Shown in pieces: positions 1 through 10,155 of a stretch of 64,000 nucleotides of DNA. The translations under genes were made by a program, and so were the position numbers. Position 1 is the first letter of the stretch; each line of letters starts with the position of its first letter. This DNA is from Byssothecium circinans (Eukaryota; Ascomycota; Dothideomycetes; Pleosporales; Massarinaceae). Location of the stretch: assembly GCA_010015675.1 (NCBI GenBank), contig ML976984.1, forward strand, positions 118,753 through 182,752, given 5' to 3'. The notes beneath the pieces were generated by a model, which worked only from the letters and a program-made list of their open reading frames with translations, made no database searches and was not told where the DNA came from.

Positions 1-198
1 GTCGGTCTCTTAAAAGGATTCGGCAGATATGAAATGGTTCTAAGGCTCTTCCTCTTCTTCCGAAAAAAGATTAGAAACAGAGAGAGCTAAAAGACATGGC
101 TTGCTCTTCTTTTCTAGCTGGAAAGCTGGATTATGGCTATGAGAGATTAGTGAAAAGAACACTTTCCATAGAGCCTGCATGTGCGAACTAGAGCCCTT

Positions 199-1236
199 CT
201 ACAGGGCTAGAATCAATTTCCGTAGGATCTGAATGCAATAATCATCGCCCCAGTTATGGAAGATCATGCGGAAGAAATAAATGTCTGCGCCCTTGACCAG
301 CTGCTCGGTGAAGAAGTCACAGTCGACGACTGCGGGTGCTGTGGCGATGACTTCGGGAAGGCCCTGCACTGTGACCATAATGGTTGGGAACCGCTTGACG
401 AGTTCGAGTGCGATGACGCCGTGCGAACCGCCCACGTCGACGACAGTCTTGTATTTGCTCCAATCGTAGTTGTTGATGACGAGCGAAGTCTGCATGCCGG
501 GACTTGCTTGGACGAAGCTCATCGAGTCAGCGAATCTCTTCGCTTTTGCTTCGTCACCCCCGGGGCTGGCCAAGAAGCCTTCTTTGGTGTGATGTGCGAG
601 GTTCCAGGCTGTTTGGTTGGACTTCTCGGATCCTGTCCATTCCTCAATTGCGGAGACAAGGTGTGGGCTTGACGACCGCATGTTATCGCGGGTTTACTCT
701 ATCCATTCGCTTCATAGAGGAACGTTGGCAATGGCACTGCTCATTGCGAGCGAGATATGACGCCGGGTGAAGGTTCGAGCAGTAGCAGCTGGCGATGGCA
801 TGACGGATAAGTCGGTCCGGTATCTCTGTAGTCTATTCCAGCGCTTTTCGCAAGCCGTGACCGTGGTGGTTTCTGTGGGGAAGAAAAGAGTTCGCAAACT
901 TGAAGCGCGCGATGGCGCTGAGGCTGATGAGGTTAGTGGGCTGTGACTCATTAGGATCATTCTGGTCTGTCCATCATGCCGAATCAGTGAGCTTACCGTG
1001 TGAATCGGCTTGTGGAATATCTTGTCCATCGGACCCAGCGGTAGCGCCTGAAGCTCATCCATCGCCTCGGGCGCAGCTTCCTTTGCCTCCGTGATATCAG
1101 GCGGCAGGGGGAGGTCTGGTGGGGTAGAAGCGTCGAAAGAGGGGGAAGGTAGTTTGCTTGCTGAGAAACTGTCGTCCAACTTCCGAGTGTTCTGCTCGAT
1201 ATGGTTCGAAAGCTCAACGACTCTGCTGGGAGCCAT
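199..1236 (-). pseudogene. Decayed fungal O-methyltransferase (COMT-like)
   Basis: Remnant of a SAM-dependent O-methyltransferase of the type found in fungal secondary-metabolite clusters. The best part (199-681) keeps the family core: the SAM loop VVDVGGSHG, the stretch around LPEVIA, DFFTEQ, and the block YFFRMIFHNW that ends in a premature stop. A plausible start is the ATG at 1236, and a normal-looking intron (GTAAGC near 1000, CATCAG near 942) follows the first 70 or so codons. Between about 940 and 720 the family signature is spread over all three frames: LAKSAGIDYRD, then DRLIRHAIA, then LEPSPGV, then SSAIANVPL. That needs at least four frame changes, so this is not explained by introns. 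Beyond 199 the expected catalytic His/Glu C-terminus is not recognisable. The relic is probably dead; family assignment is firm, exact limits are not. Confidence 0.8.
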
Positions 1237-2950
1237 GCTGGTTGATGGCGGGATGTAGACAGAGTGAACGTGGATGATGGACGAGCAGCTTGGACGTGCA
1301 GCAGGTGTTTTGAGGTGAAACTTGGAGAACTTCCAAAGAAAGATCGATGCATGCTTAAGGCGACGGTGTGGTAGAGTGATATTCAGCTTCTTGGTAGAGA
1401 GGTTCAAAGTACGTTCAACTACACGAGGTAGTTGCTGTGTAGGGTCAAAAGCCCGTGCTGTGTGGCACGACTCGTCACACGAACATGCTCGTTCTCAAGG
1501 GCTGTGCCGTTCTCAAGCATGGACGTGAGTTACACAGCAGAAACTCGGTGTGCACAGTCGCTAGCCTAGACGCACATCTTGCAGATCCGGGGATCTGGAT
1601 GAGAATTGGCACCCATGTGGTGTAGGCTCACGTCAACAGAGGCCGTCTGGATGCAAGTTGATGCTCTGATCCTTCGAGCCCTGCGAGTTTCCCTTTTTCA
1701 GCTTTCCAAGGGCGTTCGATACGTCTCGCTGTCTCGTTTCAAGGTAGATTAGCTGTCCTCCCCGCCCGCCATGCACACCTATGATAGTCGAGTTTTTTGC
1801 TCTTTGTATCTTGGTAGCGACGAAGAAGCTTTTGGTAGGTTCTGAGCAATCGTAGATATCAGTCAAGAGATTGAACCACAGGCCAAGCGCTGGGGTGACG
1901 GACAGTTCGACTCATAAGATTATACGACTCAGTTCGCAGCGATGACCCGTCGCTAGCGCCGTCACTGTGTAGCGGCTCTTTTTATCGGCCAAACGCCGTG
2001 GGACTGGAGGACTGAAGTCAAAAGGCTTGGGCATCGACCACCAAAGTGTAACCATGGTTTAAGTGCAATAATCCCGCTCCACCTATTAACCGTAAAAGTG
2101 CAGAGTCTCTGCATGATGAAATATCAGGCCGTCAATAGCCTTACCTATGATGTGTGTCTAGGGCTGATTGTGTCACACTACTTTGTACTACATATGTACC
2201 AGCGCAGCTGAGATGTCGTGACTTGAGTCATAACCAACTAGCTGGCGTCACAGCCGCAGTTGGGAACCCGCCATACCGGGACTCATTAGCCATGGCTCGT
2301 TGTGCTACAACCACCCTGCTGATTGAATGCGCCGAAGAACACGAGTTTCATTACAACGTTATTGCGAACAGTATCGGCGCTTCATGAGAATCCGGTTCAA
2401 CACCTACGCCAAAGCGATTCCAACCTCTCTACAAGCTAACGGCGGCCTTATTAATCGACATAAGCAAAACAGTGAGGAGGTCAGGGGCTGGATCTGAGTA
2501 CACGATCGTAGAGTTTTGGACGTTATCTGGCCTTCAGTCAGAACATGAATGACTTTCAGCGTGAATTGTCACAGCTAATGGTCCGTGAGTGGTACCTCGT
2601 ACCACGACTACTTTTGCATGCGTGGAGCGCATTTCCTGAACAATGCTCAATCGCCTCTTGCAAACGTACCAGTGGCCGAGCCTCCCATCACGCTTTCAGC
2701 GAAGCAAGTTACCACCAGAAGAATTCTGTAGCTGCGGTAAGGCATTAACCACAAGTTGTAGCCTCCTTGTATTTGCCAAGTTCAGCCCTCGAATTCGTAG
2801 CATTATTTTTGAGTAGGTTTATATGGAATCAACTATCGCGTATGGACCAAATGGATCTATCTAGTCAAACAGCTCGGAATTGCCACCTAGAAGGACTCAT
2901 ATGCGCTAGGTCGGAGGCGTCTCCTGTCATAGAGCACGGAGGAGTCATCA
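1237..2950. other. Non-coding stretch, nothing recognised
   Basis: About 1.7 kb between the methyltransferase relic and the RRM gene. Open frames here are short and show no family signature on either strand. I see no RNA gene or mobile element. Confidence 0.6.
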
Positions 2951-2960
2951 ATCCCACCAT

Positions 2961-2968
2961 ATAAATAT
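2961..2968 (+). promoter_or_regulatory. TATA-like element of the RRM gene
   Basis: The sequence ATATAAATA lies about 140 bases before the ATG at 3105. It is followed by a pyrimidine-rich leader (CTCTACCGTTCACTTCC and onward), which is typical of fungal core promoters and transcription start regions. Confidence 0.5.
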
Positions 2969-3104
2969 CCGCGTTTCTCTACCGTTCACTTCCTTCACTA
3001 TACTTCAACTTCCAAAACTTGTCAGAACTTTCGAGGCATCTATACATTTCACAAATACCTTCAACTATACCAGCATTCCTACCACCAACTCCATAGCTCC
3101 ACCG

Positions 3105-3957
3105 ATGGCTGTCGGGTATTTTATGCTATTGAGCGGGCCGCCTGAATTCATCCAAAGCTATAAGTCATTTAAGGATTATCTGGACGGGAAGATTAGAGGC
3201 AAGCCAGGGTGGGTAGACGTATGGAAGGCCCCACCTGGCATGCAGGCCAGGTGTGAATTCAAAACGAAGGATGACGCTGAGGAAGCATTTGGTACGTGGA
3301 ATCTTCACTACTTCAAGAAAATACTTACTATGATTTGTAGCATGCTGTCGTGAAAGGGCAAAAACACATATTTTCGAAGACGACAGCGAAAGCATGTTTT
3401 TCAAGTTCCTCGAGTGCAACTGCCCATCCAATGGGATCTGCAATGAGGGCTTTGATAAACAAACGCTCATTCCGAAGAAGCATTTCCTTAGCAAGCCACA
3501 ATGGTTCCCCCCTCAGCAGGCGACTGGCTATCAGCCACCGCCTGAAACAATGACTCCTCGCGAGAATTACCAAACTACTACAGCACATGACGCGGCAGGG
3601 CTTCCAGTCAATATAGGTGTTGAGGGCGCAACAAAAATGGAATACTGTTCTGTTTTTATAGGGAACATACCCTACGGTATCACAGTTCAAGAACTTCGCG
3701 ACTGGATATTAGAAAAGGCCGGTATCGAAGCTGTGAGCTGCGAAATCAAGAAAGGCAAAGGAAAAAAGCCCAAAGTCCATGCACTCGTTCGCTATGCTTC
3801 TAGCAGAGATGCGGGAATAGTCATCGGCATCATCGATAAGAAGACAATCAAGATTTCAGGGAGAGACTTGAACGAACGGGTGCTCAATGCCCGAGTCGCC
3901 AAAGAAGGCGCGGACGTTGGAAAGCTTAGTCCCCCCAATGCGTATGGGTCTGGCTAG
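3105..3957 (+). CDS. Small RRM-type RNA-binding protein
   Basis: Predicted 267-residue protein from two exons, 3105-3291 and 3341-3957. The 49-base intron starts GTACGT and ends TTTGTAG; splicing joins ...EEAF to ACCRERAK in frame. The C-terminal half holds an RNA-recognition motif: RNP2-like VFIGNI, a middle region VQELRDWILEKAG, and an RNP1-like strand VHALVRYAS. The N-terminal half (YFMLLSGPPEF onward) has a weaker beta-alpha-beta look and may be a diverged second RRM. A basic run GKGKKPK precedes RNP1. An apparent extra intron lies just after the stop codon (3965-4012). It presumably binds RNA, but the target is unknown and no named ortholog was recognised. The start is the first ATG after a TATA box and a pyrimidine-rich leader. 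Confidence 0.8.
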
Positions 3958-3964
3958 AGTATTT

Positions 3965-4012
3965 GTAAGTGATCAAAATTCTCTACGCTTCGAGTTTGCT
4001 AATACCTTATAG
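3965..4012 (+). other. Predicted 3'-UTR intron of the RRM gene
   Basis: Seven bases after the TAG stop lies GTAAGT, then a branch-like GCTAATACC and the acceptor CTTATAG, giving a 48-base intron with strong signals. It is close enough to the stop that it would not be expected to trigger nonsense-mediated decay. Confidence 0.55.
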
Positions 4013-4818
4013 ACCATTGAGCATTTGTTTTAGCTATTCATGGAAATTTGGACACTCATTCTCAATGGTTGGCTAGAGGGGGTTCACGGGTTGTGTATTC
4101 ACCTAAGTAGATTCTGTTTCTTCCTTACACTACCTAATTGGCTCATTTCTTTCATTCTCCGGATCGGTTTCTTCCTCAGTGTATTTCGGAGGCAGTATGT
4201 GGCGGACTATCTTGTGTGGAAAGTGGAATCTTGTAGGTAGCTACTGGGCGTTATGGCCAACACTCCTTTACATATTTCTTTCAAAGTTGTTTTGGGCGTT
4301 ACATTCTTTTTTTTATATGTATTATTTAGATAATCGATGAATTAAACTGGCCTCCTCTGCGACAAATTTTATACCGCTCCCTGAGCAGTACCTGCATTAT
4401 CACTCGTCCCCATATATAGAAAGTGTTTGCTTACAGCCCATCAAGCTCTTTGCAATTGGAGACGGAATCCCCAAATTGTCACTTTTCTTCACAATGGCTC
4501 CCGAGCTATTCAGCATCACATGAACCCGCATCACCTGGGGAACCACCTTCCCTAAAATTTGCAGGCAGAAACGCTAAAAGCCCAAATCAAACAGCAGCAA
4601 ACATACCGGATCAACGTGACACCGCCTCCGACGCGCCAATCCACCCTCACTTGTGAGAGAGCAAAACAGCGAGAGTCCAAAGCGACACCAGCTCTCCCCA
4701 ACTCCCAACCCTCTCGCGCCCTCAAGCGCATATACAAAAAGGTACATATAATCCAGACCCCTGCCCATTAAACCCCCCTCCTTCCCTTGCCCAACATATC
4801 TCCAATCCTCAAGCTACA
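4013..4818. other. Intergenic region, RRM gene to BTB gene
   Basis: Contains the 3' end of the RRM transcript, a T-rich tract near 4307-4316, and the C-rich leader of the following BTB gene (4690-4818). A short hydrophobic frame at 4040-4240 has no start context or family match. Confidence 0.5.
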
Positions 4819-6632
4819 ATGACTTCCAGAATAGAGCCAATCAACTATCCGAGGGATGCCTTCGTCGAGAGGTAAGTTTCCCCCATCCCGAGCCAGATTT
4901 CGAAGGCAGTGTTTACCCAAAGGTCCCAGGCTCCAAGGACCCAGCGTCCAAATCACCATCATCACCAATGCGACGAACCCGCACACATATACCCTCCCCC
5001 AAAATCTGGTCACTCGAGACTCCAAGTTCTTCGTCGAGGAGATAGCTCGACTAGACAATGCCAATGGCAGCAAGACTTCTTCCTCCCCGAACGTCTACAA
5101 AATCCCCCTCATCACCCTCAAAAATGTCGACAATTTTATCTTCGGCCTTTACCTCCGCTACCTCTATTACGGCCATTACCCCACCGATCCGGACTACAAT
5201 CCGACTTTCGGCCCCGGATCCATCAACGTCGCAGCAGTAAACCCCCCGACTACCACCGCGAGTGGTCCTACTCCCGCTCGTACGCACTCGATTGGTTTGA
5301 TCCCTCTCCACTTCCGCGCTTGGGTTTTCGGCGCCTCGATCCGCTCTCGTAAGTACATTTTCATTGTTTACATTTTGAGAAAGATAGGCTGTGGCCATAT
5401 GAGATGACGGGAGCATATACTAATCGAAGGGCTTTTTCACCATAACAGCGCGTTTCCAGAACTTCGTCATCCAACACATCTACAAGGGAATCGGAGTCCA
5501 ATTCAGCCTTACACCGCGGCTTGTGGCGTACGTATGGATGTCAAGGGCTCAAAAGGCTTCCAATGCCACCGCTACTTCCACTTCCGCTACCGCTACCGCT
5601 ACCAATACCACCAGCAATAACGGCAACCCTGCCCCCACTTCCTCGACCAAGACCACCAATAACAATGGCGACGCCCCCTCGACTTCCTCGCCAACCAAGG
5701 CCACCAACAACGACAACGTCCCCTCCACTCCCAACCCCAACAACAACGATACCACCTCCAGCTCCACCTCCAGCTCCTCCACCCCCTCACCCCCAAAGCC
5801 CACCGCCTCCACCGCCCCCACCACCATCACAGTCCCCGAGAACGCCCTCCTCAAGCTCGTCCTCGACTTCCTTACCGCCCACTGGAACGCCCCCACCAAC
5901 CACGTCGCGCGCATGCCCTCTCTCGCCCCGCTCTGGACCGAAATGTTCGCCAAGCTGCCCGAGCTCCACATCGTCGTCCTCACCGGCCAACTAGAAGGCC
6001 GTCGCATCCAGAATCTGCAGAGCTATTGGGTCGAGCCGAGTGTTATGCGGGCCAACCGTGTACCTACCACAGGAGGAGTTGGCGGCGGTGCTAACACGCA
6101 AGGACAAGGAATGCCCAGTGGGACAGGAACACTGACCACGACTACCGTGATGGGAGACCGACAGAAGCAGAAGCAGATGCAGCGACCCGGCCCCGATCCG
6201 AGGATTCCCCAAACCATCAACAAAGCGCAGCCGAGTCCGAACATACCGCCAGGGTCGACATTACTGGCCTTCGGCCTCGTTCTAAGGGATTCTGAAGGCC
6301 GGCTCCGTCGACGGACTGGGTCTCCTCCGGAGGAGCTTGAAGATCGTGATCCGGTGGAGAGTCCGGGGGTGATTCAGGCGAACGCTAGGTATGCTGCTAT
6401 GGTGCTGCAAAGCCCCATGCGCTCGCCCCCGAAGCACTCTGCGTCTCCGTTGGAGGGGCACGTGGGGAAGAAGGGGAAGATTGGGGAGGATGAGCAGGAG
6501 TCGGAGGAGGAGGATGAGATGGAGGATGGGTATGACGCTGAGGATACCCAGGAGACCGCGGATGTGGGTGAAACTGAGGGTGTATACGACGCTGAGGATC
6601 ACCCCGAGGACGCGGACATGAATGAAGAGTGA
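4819..6632 (+). CDS. BTB/POZ-domain protein with low-complexity Thr/Asn/Pro region and acidic tail
   Basis: Predicted 551-residue protein with exons 4819-4871, 4930-5348 and 5449-6632. Both introns have good signals (GTAAGT donors; TACTAAT branch at 5419). The phases fit, joining AFVER to LQGPSVQIT, and SIRS through a split codon to RFQNF. Residues about 20-150 resemble a BTB fold: VQITIITN, then SKFFVEEI, KIPLITLKNVDNFIFGLYLRYLYYG, and a helix region after it (FGASIRS, RFQNFVIQHIY). Residues about 180-260 are a Thr/Ser/Asn/Pro tract encoded by simple triplet repeats. A second folded piece (PENALLKLVLDFLTAHWN) follows, and the last 60 residues are Glu/Asp-rich. BTB proteins usually dimerise or recruit cullin-3; no partner can be inferred here. 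It converges on the esterase gene with a 117-base gap. Confidence 0.85.
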
Positions 6633-6749
6633 GTGGGGTGCGAGAGAAGGCGTTGCAAAATGTAAAGTATAGAGAATGCAAGCGTATATTCCAAAACAAA
6701 GCTTCTAGGGTATAGTATATAGCAAAGTACCTTGCAAAAGCAATGTCCC

Positions 6750-9700
6750 TCAGTTTCGCTCCTGCGAATAACTACTCATCCTCGCAATTCGTTCCGAAAC
6801 ACCCCCATTCCCACTCCCCTCCTGTGACCCCGGCGACACAACATCCAAGGAACTTCTCGGCCCCAGTCCGACACCACTGATGTTTGTTGCTGAAGGTGTG
6901 GTCGGTGGACTCGCACTTTGTCTGTCTTTCCCGAGCAAGGGACCATGCATCGACTCCAAAGAGTCCGGCTCGCGCGTCGACGGCGCTCTTGATGCTCTTG
7001 ATGGCGAGGCACCGATGCCGCGGTGCATATCCATAGGATGGATAGCCTGTGGGGATGAGGAAAGGAAGCTCGCGATTTCGGCTTCGCTCGTGCCGGGGTG
7101 GTCAGGTGTCCTGGGTGATCCAGATGAATTGGGCTTCTTGCTTGGTGGAGGGATCTGGAGGAAGCGTTGAAATGCGTTGCGGTCGTCTGGCTCGTCGTCG
7201 TCGTCATCAGACGTGCCCTCGAAGTACAAGTCATCCCACACAGCAGAATCTTTACTACGTACAGAGTCTGCAGTATGTAACCTGCGATGATGCTGGTCGC
7301 GAGTCTTCAATGGCTTCAGCTCATCAGCTACTTCCCTCATTTCGCTCTCTGTGCGCTCAACAGGCGGATATATATCTTCTTGGCCCCTGACATGCTCCCC
7401 ATCCGCTTTGATAGGCACCTCCACGTTCTTCGCTCGGTCGACAGCAGGTTCGTGCTCGTCCCGAGTTTCAGCGGCAAAGGTGTCTGCGAAATGGGTGTCG
7501 CACAAGTGCTTGACTACTGGCCAGCCGTAAGCGTTGGCAAACATTCGCCGAACTACGATGTTGTTGTGTGCATCCGGCTCGAGCCGAACGAGCACCTTCC
7601 TCCAGGAAAGATCTTTGTGGTACGCTCTGGCAATCTTCTCTTCGACACGCATGCCGCCCTCTTCGTTGCTACCGGAAGAGTTTTGAGACGTATTGCTATC
7701 TCCTGAAAATGATCGGCCGCCAGCCTTCTTCTTCATTGGCGGCGGTGGGATGTCTTCGGGATGATAGATGCGGTCATGGAAAATCGTACGCGCCCGCATG
7801 GTGGGGTCAATGATCCAGGAGGATGGAGGAACGGGTGGGGCGAGGAGATCGCCGGCTGATTCGAAAATGGTCGTCTTTGGAGGAGCAGATGGGTGGCTTG
7901 GGTCATTTGCTAAAGAATCGCCGCGAGTTGCCTGGGGTCTCCTGTTCTGCTGGTCAGGGTTGTCTGAAGAAGACGCCTCGTCTGCGTTGCTTGAGTCTCC
8001 TTGATCAAAGCCTACGGTCTGACTCCTCTTAAACATTTTCTTATCTTTTGCAGTGTGCTTGCCAGATGGACGGATATATCCCCAAAGCGTACTAAGAGTC
8101 GATTGATTGTTGGTTGCTGTCATAGGTTGACCATCTGAACTGCGTCTTGGATTATCGAGCCATTGATTAGCACTAGGCTCTGCGGCGGCTTGTGCTTCGT
8201 CATCTTGATTGGTCACATCTTCAGCTGGCTGAGGAACAGTAGTGTCATCATGGTTAGCTAACGGTGAGTGTATTTCGTCATCCTCCTCTTCATGAACCCC
8301 TACTCTAGAAGGGTTAGGAGAAGTGTTCTGTCCGGTCAATTGGCTAAAGCCCCAAGTCGCGACTGTTCCAATGAGTCCGTTCTCTCTCCTTGCCTTCTCA
8401 ACCCTGTCCAAGCCTCTCCAGTCGAGGAACAGGAGGCAGCTTGTGCGTAGGGGCACGATGCCATCGTTGACGACATTCGAGTAGACAGTTCGATTCCGGA
8501 ACATACGCAGCACAGCATGTGCCGGACCGGTGGGAAGAATACGGAGAAGCGGCTTAGCGCCAGGGTCTTCGTTATTGTGTTGGTTCTGCGACTGCCCGCC
8601 GAACCCGCTCACCATGGCAGTCCATCCACTCCGCGCAATTGTAGGAGCTCGCCACGTCAGGCCCAGATCCTGCCCGGTCCTTCCAACCAGGCCGAAGTCT
8701 AAAGCGAACTTGACGTACATGGGGTTTTCGTTGCTCATGCCGAGGAATGGAGAAGCCATGGCGATGAAGTTGACGGGCTTGATCCTTTGGAAGAACTCGG
8801 GCGAGTGTTTGTGGATGTATGCGATGGCGTACGTTTGCACGAGCCCACCAAGCGAATGGCCGATAAAGCTGATGCTCGTGAACTTGTAAGCCCTGTCCTG
8901 CCCATGTGAAACGTCTTCCTTGTGAGTAGTACTCCCAGACTGTGACGGCACACCTGGATCTCCCTTGTCTCTGGTGGGTGTGAATGGTGCAAACTTGGAT
9001 TTCTTAACCGGGAGGTAGGGCTGATCCGGATATGTCAAGTTTAGAACGTATTTCGCCAGTCTCTTTCCTAGATATTGTATGCCGCGTTCTGTCCGCACGA
9101 CGTTCTTGTCTAGGCCACGTACAATGACCTCTTCATCATCATCGTCTTCCGAGATGTCCTCTTGGCCACCCGATAGTGGAGCTGTGGAAGTATCTTTAGA
9201 ATCTTGATGCTTCGGTTCGGTTTGTTGTTGTCGCTCCTCCCGCCTCCGTTTTCTTCGGCTTTCGCGGGCTCGCCTGGCGGTTGCATCGATACTTTCTTTC
9301 AGATACAGCATGTCGGCCCCTAGATTGCTGTGTAGACCATGAGTGAGCACCACCAGATGTATCTTCTGGGGCTTCTTCTTCGACCTGTCTTCTGACTCTC
9401 TTCTCTTCATGTCCTTGGACTTGTGCGGTGAATTATCCTCCTCTTCCGGTTGCCATTTCGGCAGTTCCGGCTTGTTCCACAGGCTCGCAGTGTCGTCGAC
9501 GACCAATTTGATCGCTTTTGAATATACCCCTTTTGGGTTCGCCGAGTGCTTCCGCAAATGTTTTGCCTTTCCCTGCTGATGATCCTGGACCTGGCCTGGA
9601 ACTCCATTGGTGTTTCCGGTAATGGCTGTGAAACCCAGGTCGAGTGATCGCTCATCCCGTGCGACAAGAAGCTCGTAGTTGACCGAGGCCGACTGTGAGA

Positions 9701-10155
9701 AGATGATCTGCGACGCAATCTCAATAATCCACGTTGCAGACCGCGGCGAGCCGTCGTTGAGCTCTCTGTCGCCACCGCTTTCTCGGATGTGATCTGGCAC
9801 GGTCAGCCTTGCGCTCCACGAGCCTCCAGCCTTGACGTTTGGCTCGAACTCGGGCACGCCCTCCTTCTTCGGCGACTCGACTTTCTTGTTCGGGTTGAAG
9901 GTGGAGGGATATGCGGCGACGTGGATGGTGTAGGGCCCGTGGAGATAGGCGGCGCGGAGGGGCATCGCCGACGTGTTGCGTATTCGGACATGGAGGAAGG
10001 CCGGGGTTGGTAATATCCTGTCTTCGGATGGCGTGTATGTGACCGTATATCTGTGGTTTGTTAGCACCGGTAGCGGCACTGCGCGTCATAGATGCATCTG
10101 CGGACCTGACGACCTCGCCTACCTTGACGGCGCCGGTCTGGTGGAGCAACAACAT
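6750..10155 (-). CDS. ROG1-type DUF676 serine esterase/lipase
   Basis: Predicted 1116-residue alpha/beta-hydrolase of the fungal ROG1 family (putative lipid-acting serine esterases). The nucleophile elbow GHSLGG sits near residue 414, and the strand leading into the oxyanion region (VVLTHGLHSN) is near residue 240. NDGIVPL further on is a likely Asp-loop. Exon 1 is 10155-10106 (MLLLHQTGAVKVGEVV) and exon 2 is 10050-6750. The join gives VGEVVR-YTVTYTPS, which reads as the usual family N-terminus, although the donor GTCCGC is weak; the acceptor side has CTAAC and CACAG. An upstream in-frame ATG at 10287 would add 44 residues. The second half is long, Ser-rich and probably disordered, unlike the compact yeast proteins, and contains a tract of consecutive Asp residues (SDDDDDEPDD). 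Function on a specific lipid is inferred from family only. Confidence 0.9.

Noticed and set aside
4040..4240. Short hydrophobic frame that might be a small membrane peptide
   Set aside because: Lies in the presumed 3'-UTR of the RRM gene; hydrophobicity follows from T-rich sequence and there is no supporting context.
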